From Candidatus Heimdallarchaeota archaeon (GTDB lineage: Archaea; Asgardarchaeota; Heimdallarchaeia; JABLTI01): a DNA stretch of 64,000 nt. The notes beneath the pieces were generated by a model that saw nothing but the letters and a program-made list of their open reading frames with translations, searched no databases and was not told where the DNA came from. Both the position numbers and the translations under genes were made by a program. The stretch spans positions 1 to 64,000 of the forward strand of contig JAHLVW010000059.1 of the NCBI GenBank assembly GCA_019058275.1, given 5' to 3'. Shown here piece after piece: positions 29,276 through 39,142 of the stretch. Each line of letters starts with the position of its first letter. Position 1 is the stretch's first letter.

Positions 29276-30571
29276 TCAGCTATTTTCAATAACAATTTTA
29301 CCATTCTTAACTACTTTTGATACCAGATTAATTCCAAATTGATAGGATAGGAAATAGTAATTTGGTACATCAAATATTACAATATCTGCTTTTTTACCAA
29401 CTTCTATACTCCCTACTTCATTTTCACGTTGTATTGCGCAAGCTGCATTAATAGTTGCTGCAGTAAGTGCTTCAGCGGGTGACATTTTCATATTGTAGCA
29501 TGATAATACTATGACCATCAACATTGATTCAGTCCAACAGTTTGGATTTAAGTCAGTCGCAATTGCAATTGGTATCCCATATTCTATCATTTTTCTTGCA
29601 GGAGCATAATCCTTTAACATTAAGCAGAAAGGTGTTCCAGGTAAGAGTGTTGCAATTACACCTGCTTTTGCCATTAATTGCAAACCAGAGTCATTAGATT
29701 GTAAAAGATGTCCAGTTTGAACAGCTTTTAATTCAGCAGCTAAAGCAGCACCATTGGTATCAACAATTTCGTCAATGTGTATTATTTTTTCAAGACCGTG
29801 ATTTTCAGCAGCTAACAAAATTCTTCTTGTTTGTTCAATTGAAAATATTCCCTTTTCACAAAATACATCACAAAATTCAGCAAGTCCTTTTTCAGAAATT
29901 TTGGGAATCATATCGGAAATAACCAAATCAACATATTCATCTGTTTTTCCTTTGAATTCTGGAGGGATTGCATGCGCTCCGAGGAATGTTGAAACAACAT
30001 CAATGGGATGAGTATCATTTAGGGTTTTTGCTGCTTCTAATGATTTAATTTCATCTTTGGTTGATAAGCCATAACCAGATTTGGCTTCTACTGTAGTTGT
30101 TCCATGGCGAAGCATTTTATCAAGGATGATTTTGCCATTGAAAACCAAATCATCTATTGATGCTTTCCTTGTCTCCCTAACAGTTTTGAGAATGCCACCA
30201 CCTGCATCTAGTATTTCTAAGTATGTTTTTCCAGCTAATTTCATTGCAAGCTCATTTTCTCTTGAACCTGCAAAAATAAGGTGAACATGCGAATCAATAA
30301 ATCCTGGTGTAACCAACTTATCGCTTGCATCAATTTTCGTTGTACTAGATGTTATTTGTACTTTCTCGAGTAAATCTTTAGTTGATCCAACAAAAGTAAT
30401 TTTGCCATCTTTAACTGCTACAGCACCATCATTAATTATTGCTAACTCTTCCATTTTCTTCCCAATTCTTGGAGCACCAAATTTTCTATCCATGGTGACC
30501 AATTCATGAGCATTCAGGATGACCAAATCAGCTGGTATTTTTTCATTATCCTTATTGGACATTGTACTCAT
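29276..30571 (-). CDS. hutI: imidazolonepropionase
   Basis: 431 residues. GFIDSHVHLIF carries the metal-binding HxH, EAKSGYGL the substrate loop, IIHIDEI and the later histidine in VQTGHLL further ligands, and IAIATDLNPN the catalytic aspartate. It hydrolyses 4-imidazolone-5-propanoate to N-formimino-L-glutamate, the third step of histidine breakdown. ATG 30571 or 30562 could be the start. It lies between its pathway partners: hutU diverges from it and the formiminotransferase converges on it. Confidence 0.95.
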   Translation of the reverse strand: MSTMSNKDNEKIPADLVILNAHELVTMDRKFGAPRIGKKMEELAIINDGAVAVKDGKITFVGSTKDLLEKVQITSSTTKIDASDKLVTPGFIDSHVHLIFAGSRENELAMKLAGKTYLEILDAGGGILKTVRETRKASIDDLVFNGKIILDKMLRHGTTTVEAKSGYGLSTKDEIKSLEAAKTLNDTHPIDVVSTFLGAHAIPPEFKGKTDEYVDLVISDMIPKISEKGLAEFCDVFCEKGIFSIEQTRRILLAAENHGLEKIIHIDEIVDTNGAALAAELKAVQTGHLLQSNDSGLQLMAKAGVIATLLPGTPFCLMLKDYAPARKMIEYGIPIAIATDLNPNCWTESMLMVIVLSCYNMKMSPAEALTAATINAACAIQRENEVGSIEVGKKADIVIFDVPNYYFLSYQFGINLVSKVVKNGKIVIENS

Positions 30572-30733
30572 TCCACATATTCTCGGTTTTCAATTGATGT
30601 AATCAACACTTAAGAAGATTGCTTTAATCAGAGAAAAAAGATTTAACAAATATTATAAAAAACTAAAATAAGCGAAAAATTGAAAGATAACCATATATCG
30701 CTTTAAGGCAGATGTTATTTGGAGATATTTGTT

Positions 30734-32554
30734 TTGACAGACCTAAAGAAGGAAATTAAAATTTATGGGCGTCCAATGTATATGGATTTGAAACCAAAGA
30801 AATCCTTAGCAGCTGATGAAAGTACAGAAATCTTACAATGTAAAAATTGGGATGCTGAAGCAGCATTAAGAATGTTATTAAATAATCTACATCCAGAGGT
30901 TGCTCGTAATTGGGAAGAGCTAATTGTATATGGTGGTTCGGGTAGGGCAGCTAGAAACTGGAAGGAATATCACAAGATAATTAGAGCATTAAAAGAGCTT
31001 GAAGCTGATGAAACACTTTGTATTCAATCAGGAAAGCCAGTTTACATTGCTCCAACACATGAGCAAGCTCCTAGAGTTATTATTGCAAACTCAAACCTAG
31101 TTGGTAATTGGGCTACACAAGATCATTTTGATGAGTTAGATCGTTTCGGTCTTATGATGTATGGACAAATGACCGCAGGAAGTTGGATCTATATTGGAAC
31201 TCAAGGCATCTTGCAAGGTACCTATGAAAGCTTTGCTGCAGCTGGAAAAATAGATTTTGGGTCTGATTCATTAGCTGGTAAAATAATACTAACTGCTGGG
31301 ATGGGAGCTATGTCTGGTGCTCAACCAATGGCAGCTACTTTGAATGATGCAGTTATTATTAATGTAGAAATAAAAGAATCTGAAATTGCTCGAAAAGTTA
31401 AGGAGAACTACTGCGACAAAATAACATCTGATCTTGATGAAGCTGTAAAATGGGCTTTTGAAGCAAAAGAAAAGAAAGAACCATTATCAATAGGTCTTGT
31501 TGGAAATGCTGCAGATACACATCCCGAACTGGTACGCCGCGGTATAATTCCAGATATAGTAACAGATCAAACATCGGCTCATGAAGTAAAGAAATATGTT
31601 CCAAGCGGTTATGAAAAGAATTTTGTTGAATTACTTGAAAGCGGGGTTGAAATTAGCGAAGCTGAATATGTTCGTGAATCATTTAAATCAATGGCATTAC
31701 ATGTCAAAGCAATGATAGATATGCAAGAAAAGGGCGCAATTGTCTTCGATTATGGTAATGCTATCAGGAATCAAGTGGAATTGGCTTTAAACATCATAAA
31801 TGGAAAAGCACCTGCAGCAGCTGGCATGACTAAAGAAGACATTAATGATATGAAACAACACTTTACAAAAATAGGTCTTGCAACTGTTAGAAATGACAAA
31901 GGTGGATATGCTTTCCCAGGTTTTGTATTAAAATATGTAAGACCGCTCTTCTGTGAAGGGAAAGGACCATTTAGATGGGCAATTTTATCAGGTAATCCAA
32001 AAGATTTGGCAGCGATAGATGATGCATTAATTTCTACATTTCCAGATGATAAACCACTAGTAAGATGGATTGATCGTGTTCGTGAAAAAGTGCCAATTTT
32101 AGGTCTACCCACAAGAATATGTTGGTTAGGTTATGGCGATCGTGCAAAATTCGGTTTGATTATTAATGATTTGATTAAGGAAGGAACTGTTACTGCACCA
32201 GTTGTCATTGGACGGGATCATTTAGACTGTGGGTCAGTAGCTTCTCCTAGCAGGGAAACTGAAGGTATGAAGGATGGAAGTGATGCTATTGCAGATTGGC
32301 CTTTAATCAACTTTGCATTGAATACAGTTAATGGAGCAAGCTGGGTTTCCTTCCATAATGGTGGTGGTGTAGGAATAGGCAATTCATTACATGCTGGAAT
32401 GGTCATTGTTGCAGATGGAACTAAAGAACGAGCAAAAAGATTGCAAAGAGTATTAACTGTTGATCCGGGAACAGGAATTGCACGTCATGTTGATGCTGGA
32501 TATGATCTTGCATTAAAAGTTGCTAAAGATAGAAAAGTTAAGATTCCCAAATAA
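30734..32554 (+). CDS. hutU: urocanate hydratase
   Basis: About 606 residues, somewhat longer than the usual 550-560. [29 protein letters not shown] (NAD-binding region), CWLGYGDR and [15 protein letters not shown] are urocanase landmarks. The bound NAD+ acts as an electrophile to hydrate urocanate. I chose TTG 30734 because GGAGAT lies 7 bases upstream; TTG 30719 is the alternative. Histidine ammonia-lyase is not in the window. The region 30572-30718 between hutU and hutI must contain both promoters; a TATA-like TATAAAAAAC lies near 30653. Confidence 0.95.
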   Translation: MTDLKKEIKIYGRPMYMDLKPKKSLAADESTEILQCKNWDAEAALRMLLNNLHPEVARNWEELIVYGGSGRAARNWKEYHKIIRALKELEADETLCIQSGKPVYIAPTHEQAPRVIIANSNLVGNWATQDHFDELDRFGLMMYGQMTAGSWIYIGTQGILQGTYESFAAAGKIDFGSDSLAGKIILTAGMGAMSGAQPMAATLNDAVIINVEIKESEIARKVKENYCDKITSDLDEAVKWAFEAKEKKEPLSIGLVGNAADTHPELVRRGIIPDIVTDQTSAHEVKKYVPSGYEKNFVELLESGVEISEAEYVRESFKSMALHVKAMIDMQEKGAIVFDYGNAIRNQVELALNIINGKAPAAAGMTKEDINDMKQHFTKIGLATVRNDKGGYAFPGFVLKYVRPLFCEGKGPFRWAILSGNPKDLAAIDDALISTFPDDKPLVRWIDRVREKVPILGLPTRICWLGYGDRAKFGLIINDLIKEGTVTAPVVIGRDHLDCGSVASPSRETEGMKDGSDAIADWPLINFALNTVNGASWVSFHNGGGVGIGNSLHAGMVIVADGTKERAKRLQRVLTVDPGTGIARHVDAGYDLALKVAKDRKVKIPK

Positions 32555-32573
32555 AAAATATCAGGTGTAAAAT

Positions 32574-33365
32574 ATGCTTTTAGATAAATCATCATTCGAT
32601 ATTGATTGTGAGAAAATTTGCAAAAGCGTTGAAAACTTTATCCAAGATATGGTGAAGAATTCGAAAACTAAGGGGGTTGTGGTTGGTCTAAGTGGCGGTA
32701 TTGATTCTGCTGTAGTAATGGTTTTAGCAGTTAGGGCTTTAGGAAAAGAAAAAGTACTTGGATTGATTTTACCAAATGCAAGATTAGATGAGGCTTTTGA
32801 AGATGATGCCACAAAACATGCTAAGCAGCTGGGAATCGAAGTCAAAAAAATTTCTCTAGCAGATTTTGAAGATGCTTTCATAAAAAACATTGACAAAGAA
32901 GTTGCTGAAAATCGACTCGCACTAGGAAATGCTATAGCTCGATTTAGAATGATCTTGCTATATGCATACTCGAATTATTTAAACTACTTAGTAATTGGAA
33001 CTAGTAATAAAACTGAGATTAAGGTGGGTTATATCACCAAATATGGGGATGGTGGCATTGATTTTGAACCATGTGGAGATTTATACAAAACTCAGATTCG
33101 TGTTCTTGCAAAGTATTTAGATATTCCAGAAGAAATTATAACGAAAGCACCTACAGCTGGTTTATGGGAAGGACAAACAGATGAAGGTGAAATGGGAATT
33201 TCGTATGATAATTTAGATCTCATTTTACTTGCAATAGAGAAAGGATATACCAAAGATCAGATAGTCGAAGAATTACAATTAGAGAAAGCATTAATAGAGA
33301 AAGTTGAAAAGATGATCAAGAACTCTGAACACAAAAGAAAAATGCCACCAATTCTAGATCATTAA
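32574..33365 (+). CDS. nadE: ammonia-dependent NAD synthetase
   Basis: 263 residues. The pyrophosphatase P-loop GLSGGIDSAV is at about 42-51; GTSNKTEIKVGYITKYGDGG and APTAGLWEGQTDE complete the NadE core. There is no glutaminase domain, so free ammonia is the nitrogen donor, as usual in archaea. AGGTG precedes ATG 32574. It follows hutU by 19 bases and may be co-transcribed; hutU uses NAD+ as a cofactor and releases no ammonia, so a direct functional link is weak. Confidence 0.95.
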   Translation: MLLDKSSFDIDCEKICKSVENFIQDMVKNSKTKGVVVGLSGGIDSAVVMVLAVRALGKEKVLGLILPNARLDEAFEDDATKHAKQLGIEVKKISLADFEDAFIKNIDKEVAENRLALGNAIARFRMILLYAYSNYLNYLVIGTSNKTEIKVGYITKYGDGGIDFEPCGDLYKTQIRVLAKYLDIPEEIITKAPTAGLWEGQTDEGEMGISYDNLDLILLAIEKGYTKDQIVEELQLEKALIEKVEKMIKNSEHKRKMPPILDH

Positions 33366-33468
33366 TCTAGTTAATTATCAAACTTTCTGATATTATTTAA
33401 AAACATAGAATAAATGACTTTTTAGAGGAAAGTTGTACAGTTCCATGTAGATAGAAGGAAGATTAACA

Positions 33469-34185
33469 TTGGTAAAAGGAATTATCAAACCAATTGCACT
33501 TGAAGAGCTTATCTTTGGACAGATAGTAAATTTTCAGCAACCACCAACAGATCTTATACATATTTTTGGTGAAGCAGGCTCTGGTAAAACAACATTAGCA
33601 TTACAATTAGCTATTGGTTTCTGTGATAATGGAAAGAAAGTTGTCTTTATTGATACAGAAGGTAAAGTAACTGGTTCTAAAATAAAAGATCTAGCTCCCA
33701 ATAAAGATTTCTTAAGAATTAATAGTCTGCTAAAACTACATATTCTTTCTAATTTTGATGAGCAAAATTCATTGATTTGTTCTCTTGAACACTTCCTGAA
33801 GAATCAAGAACTTGGATTACTTATTATCGACACGATAACTAACTTATATCGACAGGAAGTAAATTATGGGAAAAACAAGAAAAGTAATTATGAAAAATTA
33901 GCTTTTCAAGTAGCACTTTTAAGGAAAATATCAAGTGACTGTAAATTTCCAGTAATTCTATTCAATCAAGCAACTATGTATAAGGCTGATGAAACAGATA
34001 TAATAGCTAATCTTCGTCGAGAAAAAGTAAATCCTGTAGCAAGAGCCATAATGACTTATTGGACTGATCGAGAGATTATTTTAGTTTCACATGGATGGGG
34101 TAATTATGAAGCAAGAGTCCCAAGTGAATTTAAGGGAAGAGTTAAATTTAGAATTGATACAAAAGGAATTGTTCCAGTAGAATAG
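33469..34185 (+). CDS. radB: RadB, RecA-family recombinase paralogue
   Basis: 238 residues, the usual RadB length. Walker A GEAGSGKTT (about 36-44), Walker B LGLLIIDTITNLYR, and FNQATMY with the loop and the C-terminal GRVKFRI match RadB. It lacks the N-terminal HhH domain of RadA. RadB assists RadA-mediated recombination and Holliday junction processing. A TTG start at 33469 has AGGAAGAT upstream. RadB occurs in euryarchaeal and some other lineages but is generally missing from Crenarchaeota, which helps place the organism. Confidence 0.9.
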   Translation: MVKGIIKPIALEELIFGQIVNFQQPPTDLIHIFGEAGSGKTTLALQLAIGFCDNGKKVVFIDTEGKVTGSKIKDLAPNKDFLRINSLLKLHILSNFDEQNSLICSLEHFLKNQELGLLIIDTITNLYRQEVNYGKNKKSNYEKLAFQVALLRKISSDCKFPVILFNQATMYKADETDIIANLRREKVNPVARAIMTYWTDREIILVSHGWGNYEARVPSEFKGRVKFRIDTKGIVPVE

Positions 34186-34208
34186 TAAGTAAATAGTAGT
34201 GAATTAGC

Positions 34209-35207
34209 ATGTCTAATGAAATCGAACAATCTGAAGATTTTACCGACGATCCAGAAGTTCTCGAATTACAGAAAAAACTCACAGGTATGAGTAAGGATGT
34301 AATGAAGAAAACAACTGATGGTTTACGTACTGAAATATCACAGATCTCCTCGAAAATAAGTCAGCTAAAGAAGAAGAGAGAGGAGCACAATTCACAAGCA
34401 AGACACTACCGAAGTATGAGAGATAATGTTTCTGATGAAAAGTTTACTCAAATTGAGCATTTAAGAGAAGAAGCAGATAAAGAAAAGAATCAAAGAGATG
34501 AATGTAATGAGAAAATCAGAACAAATAAACAACGAAGAGAGGATCTGAAAGAGAATATTAGAGCTGCTTGGGATAAAGTAAAGGAATTAAAAGCTAAATA
34601 CTATAAAATGAAAGATGAAGTTGGAGTGTTGCCTGAAGATATTACTAACGAAATTAGGGATCTTGAATGGAAACAACAAACAACTACTATGAGTCCCGAT
34701 GATGATGCAGAATTAACAAAGCGAATTACTGAATTATATGTAAAGGCATACACAGCTCATATGATAGGATTTTCATCTGAAGAGTTAGAACAAGCTATTG
34801 AGACAGCAAAACAATTATCAGAAGAACATGATACTGCTCATCAAAATGTAGTTCATTTTGCTGAAGAAGGACAAAAACATCACCAAAGAATGTTGAATCT
34901 CTACAAAGAGCTTGATGAAGTCCGTTCTAGTGGTGGTGGATTACATGGTAAATATCTCGAGGCTAGACAAGCAGCAGATATTGCTCATCAGAGAATAGTA
35001 GAATTATATGAGAAAATAAAGCTAAATCAACATATGATGGATATGATTGATGAGGAGCAAATAAGAAGAAGACAGGAAAAATCCTTAAAACTAAAACAGG
35101 AAAAAATTGTAGAAACTAAAAAGAAACAAGCCTCGAGTAAAAGAATGACTTTAGATGAACTTAAGCTTTTGATGGGTGAGGATGAGGAAGAAGAAGAAAT
35201 GGAATAG
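34209..35207 (+). CDS. long coiled-coil protein
   Basis: 332 residues, almost entirely helical and highly charged with heptad-like spacing (for example SQLKKKREEHNSQARHYRSM). It ends in a run of acidic residues after the conserved-looking LDELKLLMGEDEE. Similar coiled-coil proteins of unknown role are common in archaea, often near phosphoserine phosphatase or translation genes. It lies between radB (23 bases) and ABCE1 (76 bases), probably in one transcript. A structural or scaffolding role is a guess. Confidence 0.75.
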   Translation: MSNEIEQSEDFTDDPEVLELQKKLTGMSKDVMKKTTDGLRTEISQISSKISQLKKKREEHNSQARHYRSMRDNVSDEKFTQIEHLREEADKEKNQRDECNEKIRTNKQRREDLKENIRAAWDKVKELKAKYYKMKDEVGVLPEDITNEIRDLEWKQQTTTMSPDDDAELTKRITELYVKAYTAHMIGFSSEELEQAIETAKQLSEEHDTAHQNVVHFAEEGQKHHQRMLNLYKELDEVRSSGGGLHGKYLEARQAADIAHQRIVELYEKIKLNQHMMDMIDEEQIRRRQEKSLKLKQEKIVETKKKQASSKRMTLDELKLLMGEDEEEEEME

Positions 35208-35283
35208 AATTCTTATTCCAACGCAAAATTATTGAATAAAGTAATTTGGTTATGCAAAAGAATACTAGATTGTGGTAAGTGAT

Positions 35284-37137
35284 ATGACTAGAATAGCTAT
35301 CGTTGAAAGGGCAAAATGCAATAAGAAAAAATGTGCTCTTGAGTGTATAAAATTCTGTCCAGTAAATCGAACATCTGATGAACCATGTGTAGATATAGAT
35401 GAGAAAACAGGAAAAGCAAAAATCATTGAAATCTTGTGTACTGGTTGTGGTATTTGTATAAAGAAATGTCCTAGAACAGCTATTCAAATAATTAACTTGC
35501 CAGATGAACTTGAATCAGATCTTGTTCACCGTTATGGACGAAATGGGTTCAAGCTTTATCGATTGCCTAAGCCAAAACCGGGACAAGTATTAGGATTAAT
35601 TGGTCAAAATGGTGCTGGTAAATCCACTTCTTTGAAAATCTTATCTGGACAATTGAAACCAAACCTAGGAAAATGGGATGATCCACCAGATTGGTCAGAA
35701 ATTATAGATTATTTTAAGGGATCTGAACTTCAGAACTACTTTGATGCTATGCAAAATGATGAACTTCTTACTGCTGCAAAACCACAGGAAATAAGTGGAT
35801 TACCTCAAGTTACGAAAGGTATTGTTAAAGACCTAATAACAAAAGTCGATGATAAAGGAATGATAGATGAAGTAAAGCCGTTACTGAATCTCGACAAGTT
35901 CTGGGAAAGAGAGCTAAAAGTTCTTAGTGGTGGGGAATTGCAAAGGGTTGCTATAGCAGCAACAATAGTTAAAGATGCAGATGTTTACTTGTTTGACGAA
36001 CCTTCAAGTTTTCTAGATGTAAAAGAAAGAATGAATGCAGCGAAAGCAATTCGAACACTAATAGCAGATGACAAATATGTACTAAACGTAGAACATGATT
36101 TAGCTGTTTGTGATGCAATTAGTGATCAGATTAGTATGTATTACGGGTCACCTGGAGGGTATGGAATTGTTACTCATCCAAAAGGTGTTAGAGATGGAAT
36201 CAACGTCTTCTTAGAAGGTTTTATCCCTGATGAAAATATGAGATTTAGAGATTATGCTATAACTTTTAGTCGAACACCAGCTCCTACAGAAGCAAGTACA
36301 AGTCATAAGATTGCGCTAAGATATGGTAATTTTAGTAAGGATTTTAACGGTTTCAAATTCAGTGCAAAAGCAAGTAATATACATAGTGCTGAAGTTATAG
36401 GAATTATTGGACCAAATGGAATTGGGAAAACTACTTTTGCTAAAATTCTTGCAGGAGATGAAACTCCAACTACAGGCGAAGTTATACTAGACAAGGAAAT
36501 GAAGAAGAAACCTCTAAAAGAGAAGGAAGAGAAAGAGGGAATTAAAATTGGTCACAAACCTCAATATATAACGATTGATTTTAAAGGAACAGTTGAGGAA
36601 TTCTTCTATTTAATAAATAATACATTACTGAGAGATCCATGGACAAGAGCTGAAATCATACGACCATTGCAAATTGAAACCTTACTTCAAAGAAATGTAA
36701 GTGATCTAAGTGGTGGTGAACTTCAAAAAATCGCTATTGCTGGAACTCTAGCACAAGATTGTGACATGTACCTTTTAGACGAACCAAGCGCTTTTCTTGA
36801 CTCTGAAACAAGAATGGTTGTTGCTAAAGTTATACAAAAGATTGTTCGGTCAAAAACCAAGGCAGCATTTATAATCGACCATGATTTGATGTTTATTGAT
36901 TATTTAAGTGATAGTCTAATGGTTTTTGAAGGTGAACCCGGAACTAAAGGAAAGGCTAAATCTCCAGGTAGTTTAAGACGAGGTATGAATCGTTTTCTAA
37001 AAACTGTAGATATTACTTTTAGAAGAGATAAAGTAAGCGGTAGACCTAGAGTCAATAAAAAAGATTCTAGACTAGATAGAGCACAAAGAGATATTGGTGA
37101 ATTTTATTACGTGCCTACAACATTAGAAAAGGAATAA
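35284..37137 (+). CDS. ribosome recycling ATPase ABCE1 (Rli1)
   Basis: 617 residues from ATG 35284, preceded by GTGAT. The N-terminal region has the two ferredoxin-like Fe-S clusters (CNKKKCALECIKFCP and CTGCGICIKKCP). NBD1: GQNGAGKST and LSGGELQRVAIA, with FDEPSS. NBD2: GPNGIGKTT, LSGGELQKIAIA and LDEPSAFLD. ABCE1 splits ribosomes into subunits after termination and is universal in archaea and eukaryotes. Domain order and length are standard. Confidence 0.97.
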   Translation: MTRIAIVERAKCNKKKCALECIKFCPVNRTSDEPCVDIDEKTGKAKIIEILCTGCGICIKKCPRTAIQIINLPDELESDLVHRYGRNGFKLYRLPKPKPGQVLGLIGQNGAGKSTSLKILSGQLKPNLGKWDDPPDWSEIIDYFKGSELQNYFDAMQNDELLTAAKPQEISGLPQVTKGIVKDLITKVDDKGMIDEVKPLLNLDKFWERELKVLSGGELQRVAIAATIVKDADVYLFDEPSSFLDVKERMNAAKAIRTLIADDKYVLNVEHDLAVCDAISDQISMYYGSPGGYGIVTHPKGVRDGINVFLEGFIPDENMRFRDYAITFSRTPAPTEASTSHKIALRYGNFSKDFNGFKFSAKASNIHSAEVIGIIGPNGIGKTTFAKILAGDETPTTGEVILDKEMKKKPLKEKEEKEGIKIGHKPQYITIDFKGTVEEFFYLINNTLLRDPWTRAEIIRPLQIETLLQRNVSDLSGGELQKIAIAGTLAQDCDMYLLDEPSAFLDSETRMVVAKVIQKIVRSKTKAAFIIDHDLMFIDYLSDSLMVFEGEPGTKGKAKSPGSLRRGMNRFLKTVDITFRRDKVSGRPRVNKKDSRLDRAQRDIGEFYYVPTTLEKE

Positions 37138-37245
37138 GGTATGCTTCATTTCTTAGTTTACTTTATTTATTGAAAAATGAAATATTATACAAAACAGAAC
37201 AATAAGCTCAAAAAGAATTCTAAGCAATACTTATGTGGTGATATC

Positions 37246-38136
37246 ATGTTAAAATGTCTTGTAGTTGGTGGAGCAGGATTTATTGGTTCAAATCTTGTAG
37301 AAAAATTGGTTGAAAACAAACATGATGTTGTCGTTATTGATAATTTATTCTTTGGAACAAAAGACAATCTAAAAGCTGTAGAAGATAAAATACAATTTTA
37401 CCAAACCGATCTCACTAAAGCTCATAAGAATTCATTATTCCAAGATAAGAAGTTTGATTTTGTTTTTCTTATGGGAAACTACTCTTCAGCACCAATGTTT
37501 TATACGGACACTCGAGATCGAATCGATGAAACACTAAAGGATTTTCTTTACGCATTAGAATTAGCAAAGGACAATAAAGCTAAATTCATTTACGCATCAT
37601 CTTCCAGCATCCAAGGACCAAGAACATATTATTCAGGCATTAGAGAAACCTATGAAATTTTAGCTTCAATGTACTATGTAGAGACCGGATTAAATAGCAT
37701 TGGATTTAGATTTTTCAGTATTTATGGTGGAGACAAGTACCATGAAACACACAAGACAAAATATGCCAATGTGATAAGTCAGTTTTATTGGAAATTCAAA
37801 GAAGGGAAGAATTTTGAGATCTTTGGCGATGGGTCACAATCAAGAGATTTCATTCATGTACTAGATGTTGTTGAAGCAACGGTCAAAGCTATGGAATATG
37901 ATAAACCAGGTGCCTTTGTGTTTGAAGTTGGTACTGAAATTGATCATTCTTTTAATGATATATTTCAAATGCTTACAAAGGTAATGAAACTTGATTTTAA
38001 ACAGATTTATATTGAAAATCCTATCAAGAATTACGTACAAAAAACATTATCAACTGAAAGCAAAGAAACAATGAAAGAGCTAAACTGGAAACCAAAGATA
38101 AGTCTCAAAGATGGGATTTCAATGATGGTAGACTAA
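37246..38136 (+). CDS. NAD-dependent sugar-nucleotide epimerase/dehydratase (extended SDR)
   Basis: 296 residues from ATG 37246; GGTGAT sits 3 bases upstream, so the longer reading from 37177 is rejected. GGAGFIGSNLVEKL is the Rossmann dinucleotide motif, SSSSIQG carries the catalytic Ser/Thr, and the YYSGIRETYE segment is in the place of the YxxxK pair: the Tyr-x3-Lys is not exact here, which deserves checking. RFFSIYGG and FGDGSQSRDFIHV are typical of UDP-glucose epimerase relatives. It probably makes sugar nucleotides for surface glycans. It is convergent with mch, overlapping 4 bases at the stops. Confidence 0.85.
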   Translation: MLKCLVVGGAGFIGSNLVEKLVENKHDVVVIDNLFFGTKDNLKAVEDKIQFYQTDLTKAHKNSLFQDKKFDFVFLMGNYSSAPMFYTDTRDRIDETLKDFLYALELAKDNKAKFIYASSSSIQGPRTYYSGIRETYEILASMYYVETGLNSIGFRFFSIYGGDKYHETHKTKYANVISQFYWKFKEGKNFEIFGDGSQSRDFIHVLDVVEATVKAMEYDKPGAFVFEVGTEIDHSFNDIFQMLTKVMKLDFKQIYIENPIKNYVQKTLSTESKETMKELNWKPKISLKDGISMMVD

Positions 38137-39116
38137 GTTTTTAATGAGCTCTTTTTTAGCATCTCAATATTTATTTTGCCAGCTGTAAGTAATTTACCCG
38201 TTCTGAGATTATTTACTGTAAGTTTTGCAGGTGCAAAAAGAGCGGGATCTATTTTATAGAAATCACCTTTTACCTCTTTAACAACATCATAAAATAATGA
38301 ACCATAACTGGAGGAAGAAGAGGAGGCTGCTTGATTTATGAATTCGGTTAGTTCATCTTCATTCTTGTAGTCTACTTGTAGATATACATCAGCACCGTAA
38401 ATTAGCATATCATTAGTTCGACCCAACATGAGATCTGATTTTCTTGTTGAAACTGGAGCTATTGGAGCTGTTCCGCAAGCAGAAACAATAGAAGTAACGT
38501 CCATACCCAAGTCAAATAATTTGTGAATTGCAGTTTCAACAGATCTGCCAGAAACCTGTGTTGATCCTGCGACACTGGTAGTTGGTGTAATAATTATGCA
38601 TAACCCATCGAGTTTAATTTTACATTTTTCAGCAATATAGTTCATAATTGATTCAGGTGGATATTGATTTGTTTCCAAAACTATTACTGTTTCATCATGA
38701 GTTTCATGAATTTGAATTTTTTCAAAAATATGCTTAGGTTTCTTTGCTAGAATTCTTGCAGGACCACTTGCCATTGCATGGTAGTTATCCTTATTTATTG
38801 ACCAGCCAGCAAATTGAGAAGCCATTGTTGATTCTATTGGAAAATCAGTTACTACGGTAATTGTTGGGAAAACTAAATTTTCATCATAGTTTTTTAGACC
38901 GAGTGAAACCTCTGATAAACCACCCATGCATACTTGAGTGATATACTCACCAGCTAGAAATCCACCAACAGCATTTAGTCCAAGATCGAAGATGGTTGGC
39001 CCAAGATCGAGTTCATTCATAACACCTCTAAGTAATTCTTCCATCTCCAACATTTCATCGAAAAGATCTACTACAGCTTTGTTTATGTTGGTTTCTTTCT
39101 GCTTTTTATTAGACAT
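38133..39116 (-). CDS. mch: methenyl-tetrahydromethanopterin cyclohydrolase
   Basis: About 327 residues from ATG 39116 with GGGTGAT upstream. NAVGGFLAGEYITQVCMGGL, YHAMASGPARILA and SACGTAPIAPVS are family landmarks. Mch interconverts methenyl- and formyl-H4MPT in C1 metabolism of methanogens, methylotrophs and several other archaea. It follows ftr by 26 bases, forming a DUF4234-ftr-mch transcript. A Ser run near residue 270 (about six Ser) is an oddity. Confidence 0.95.
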   Translation of the reverse strand: MSNKKQKETNINKAVVDLFDEMLEMEELLRGVMNELDLGPTIFDLGLNAVGGFLAGEYITQVCMGGLSEVSLGLKNYDENLVFPTITVVTDFPIESTMASQFAGWSINKDNYHAMASGPARILAKKPKHIFEKIQIHETHDETVIVLETNQYPPESIMNYIAEKCKIKLDGLCIIITPTTSVAGSTQVSGRSVETAIHKLFDLGMDVTSIVSACGTAPIAPVSTRKSDLMLGRTNDMLIYGADVYLQVDYKNEDELTEFINQAASSSSSSYGSLFYDVVKEVKGDFYKIDPALFAPAKLTVNNLRTGKLLTAGKINIEMLKKSSLKT

Positions 39117-39142
39117 AAGTATCACCCATTTAGTATAACCAA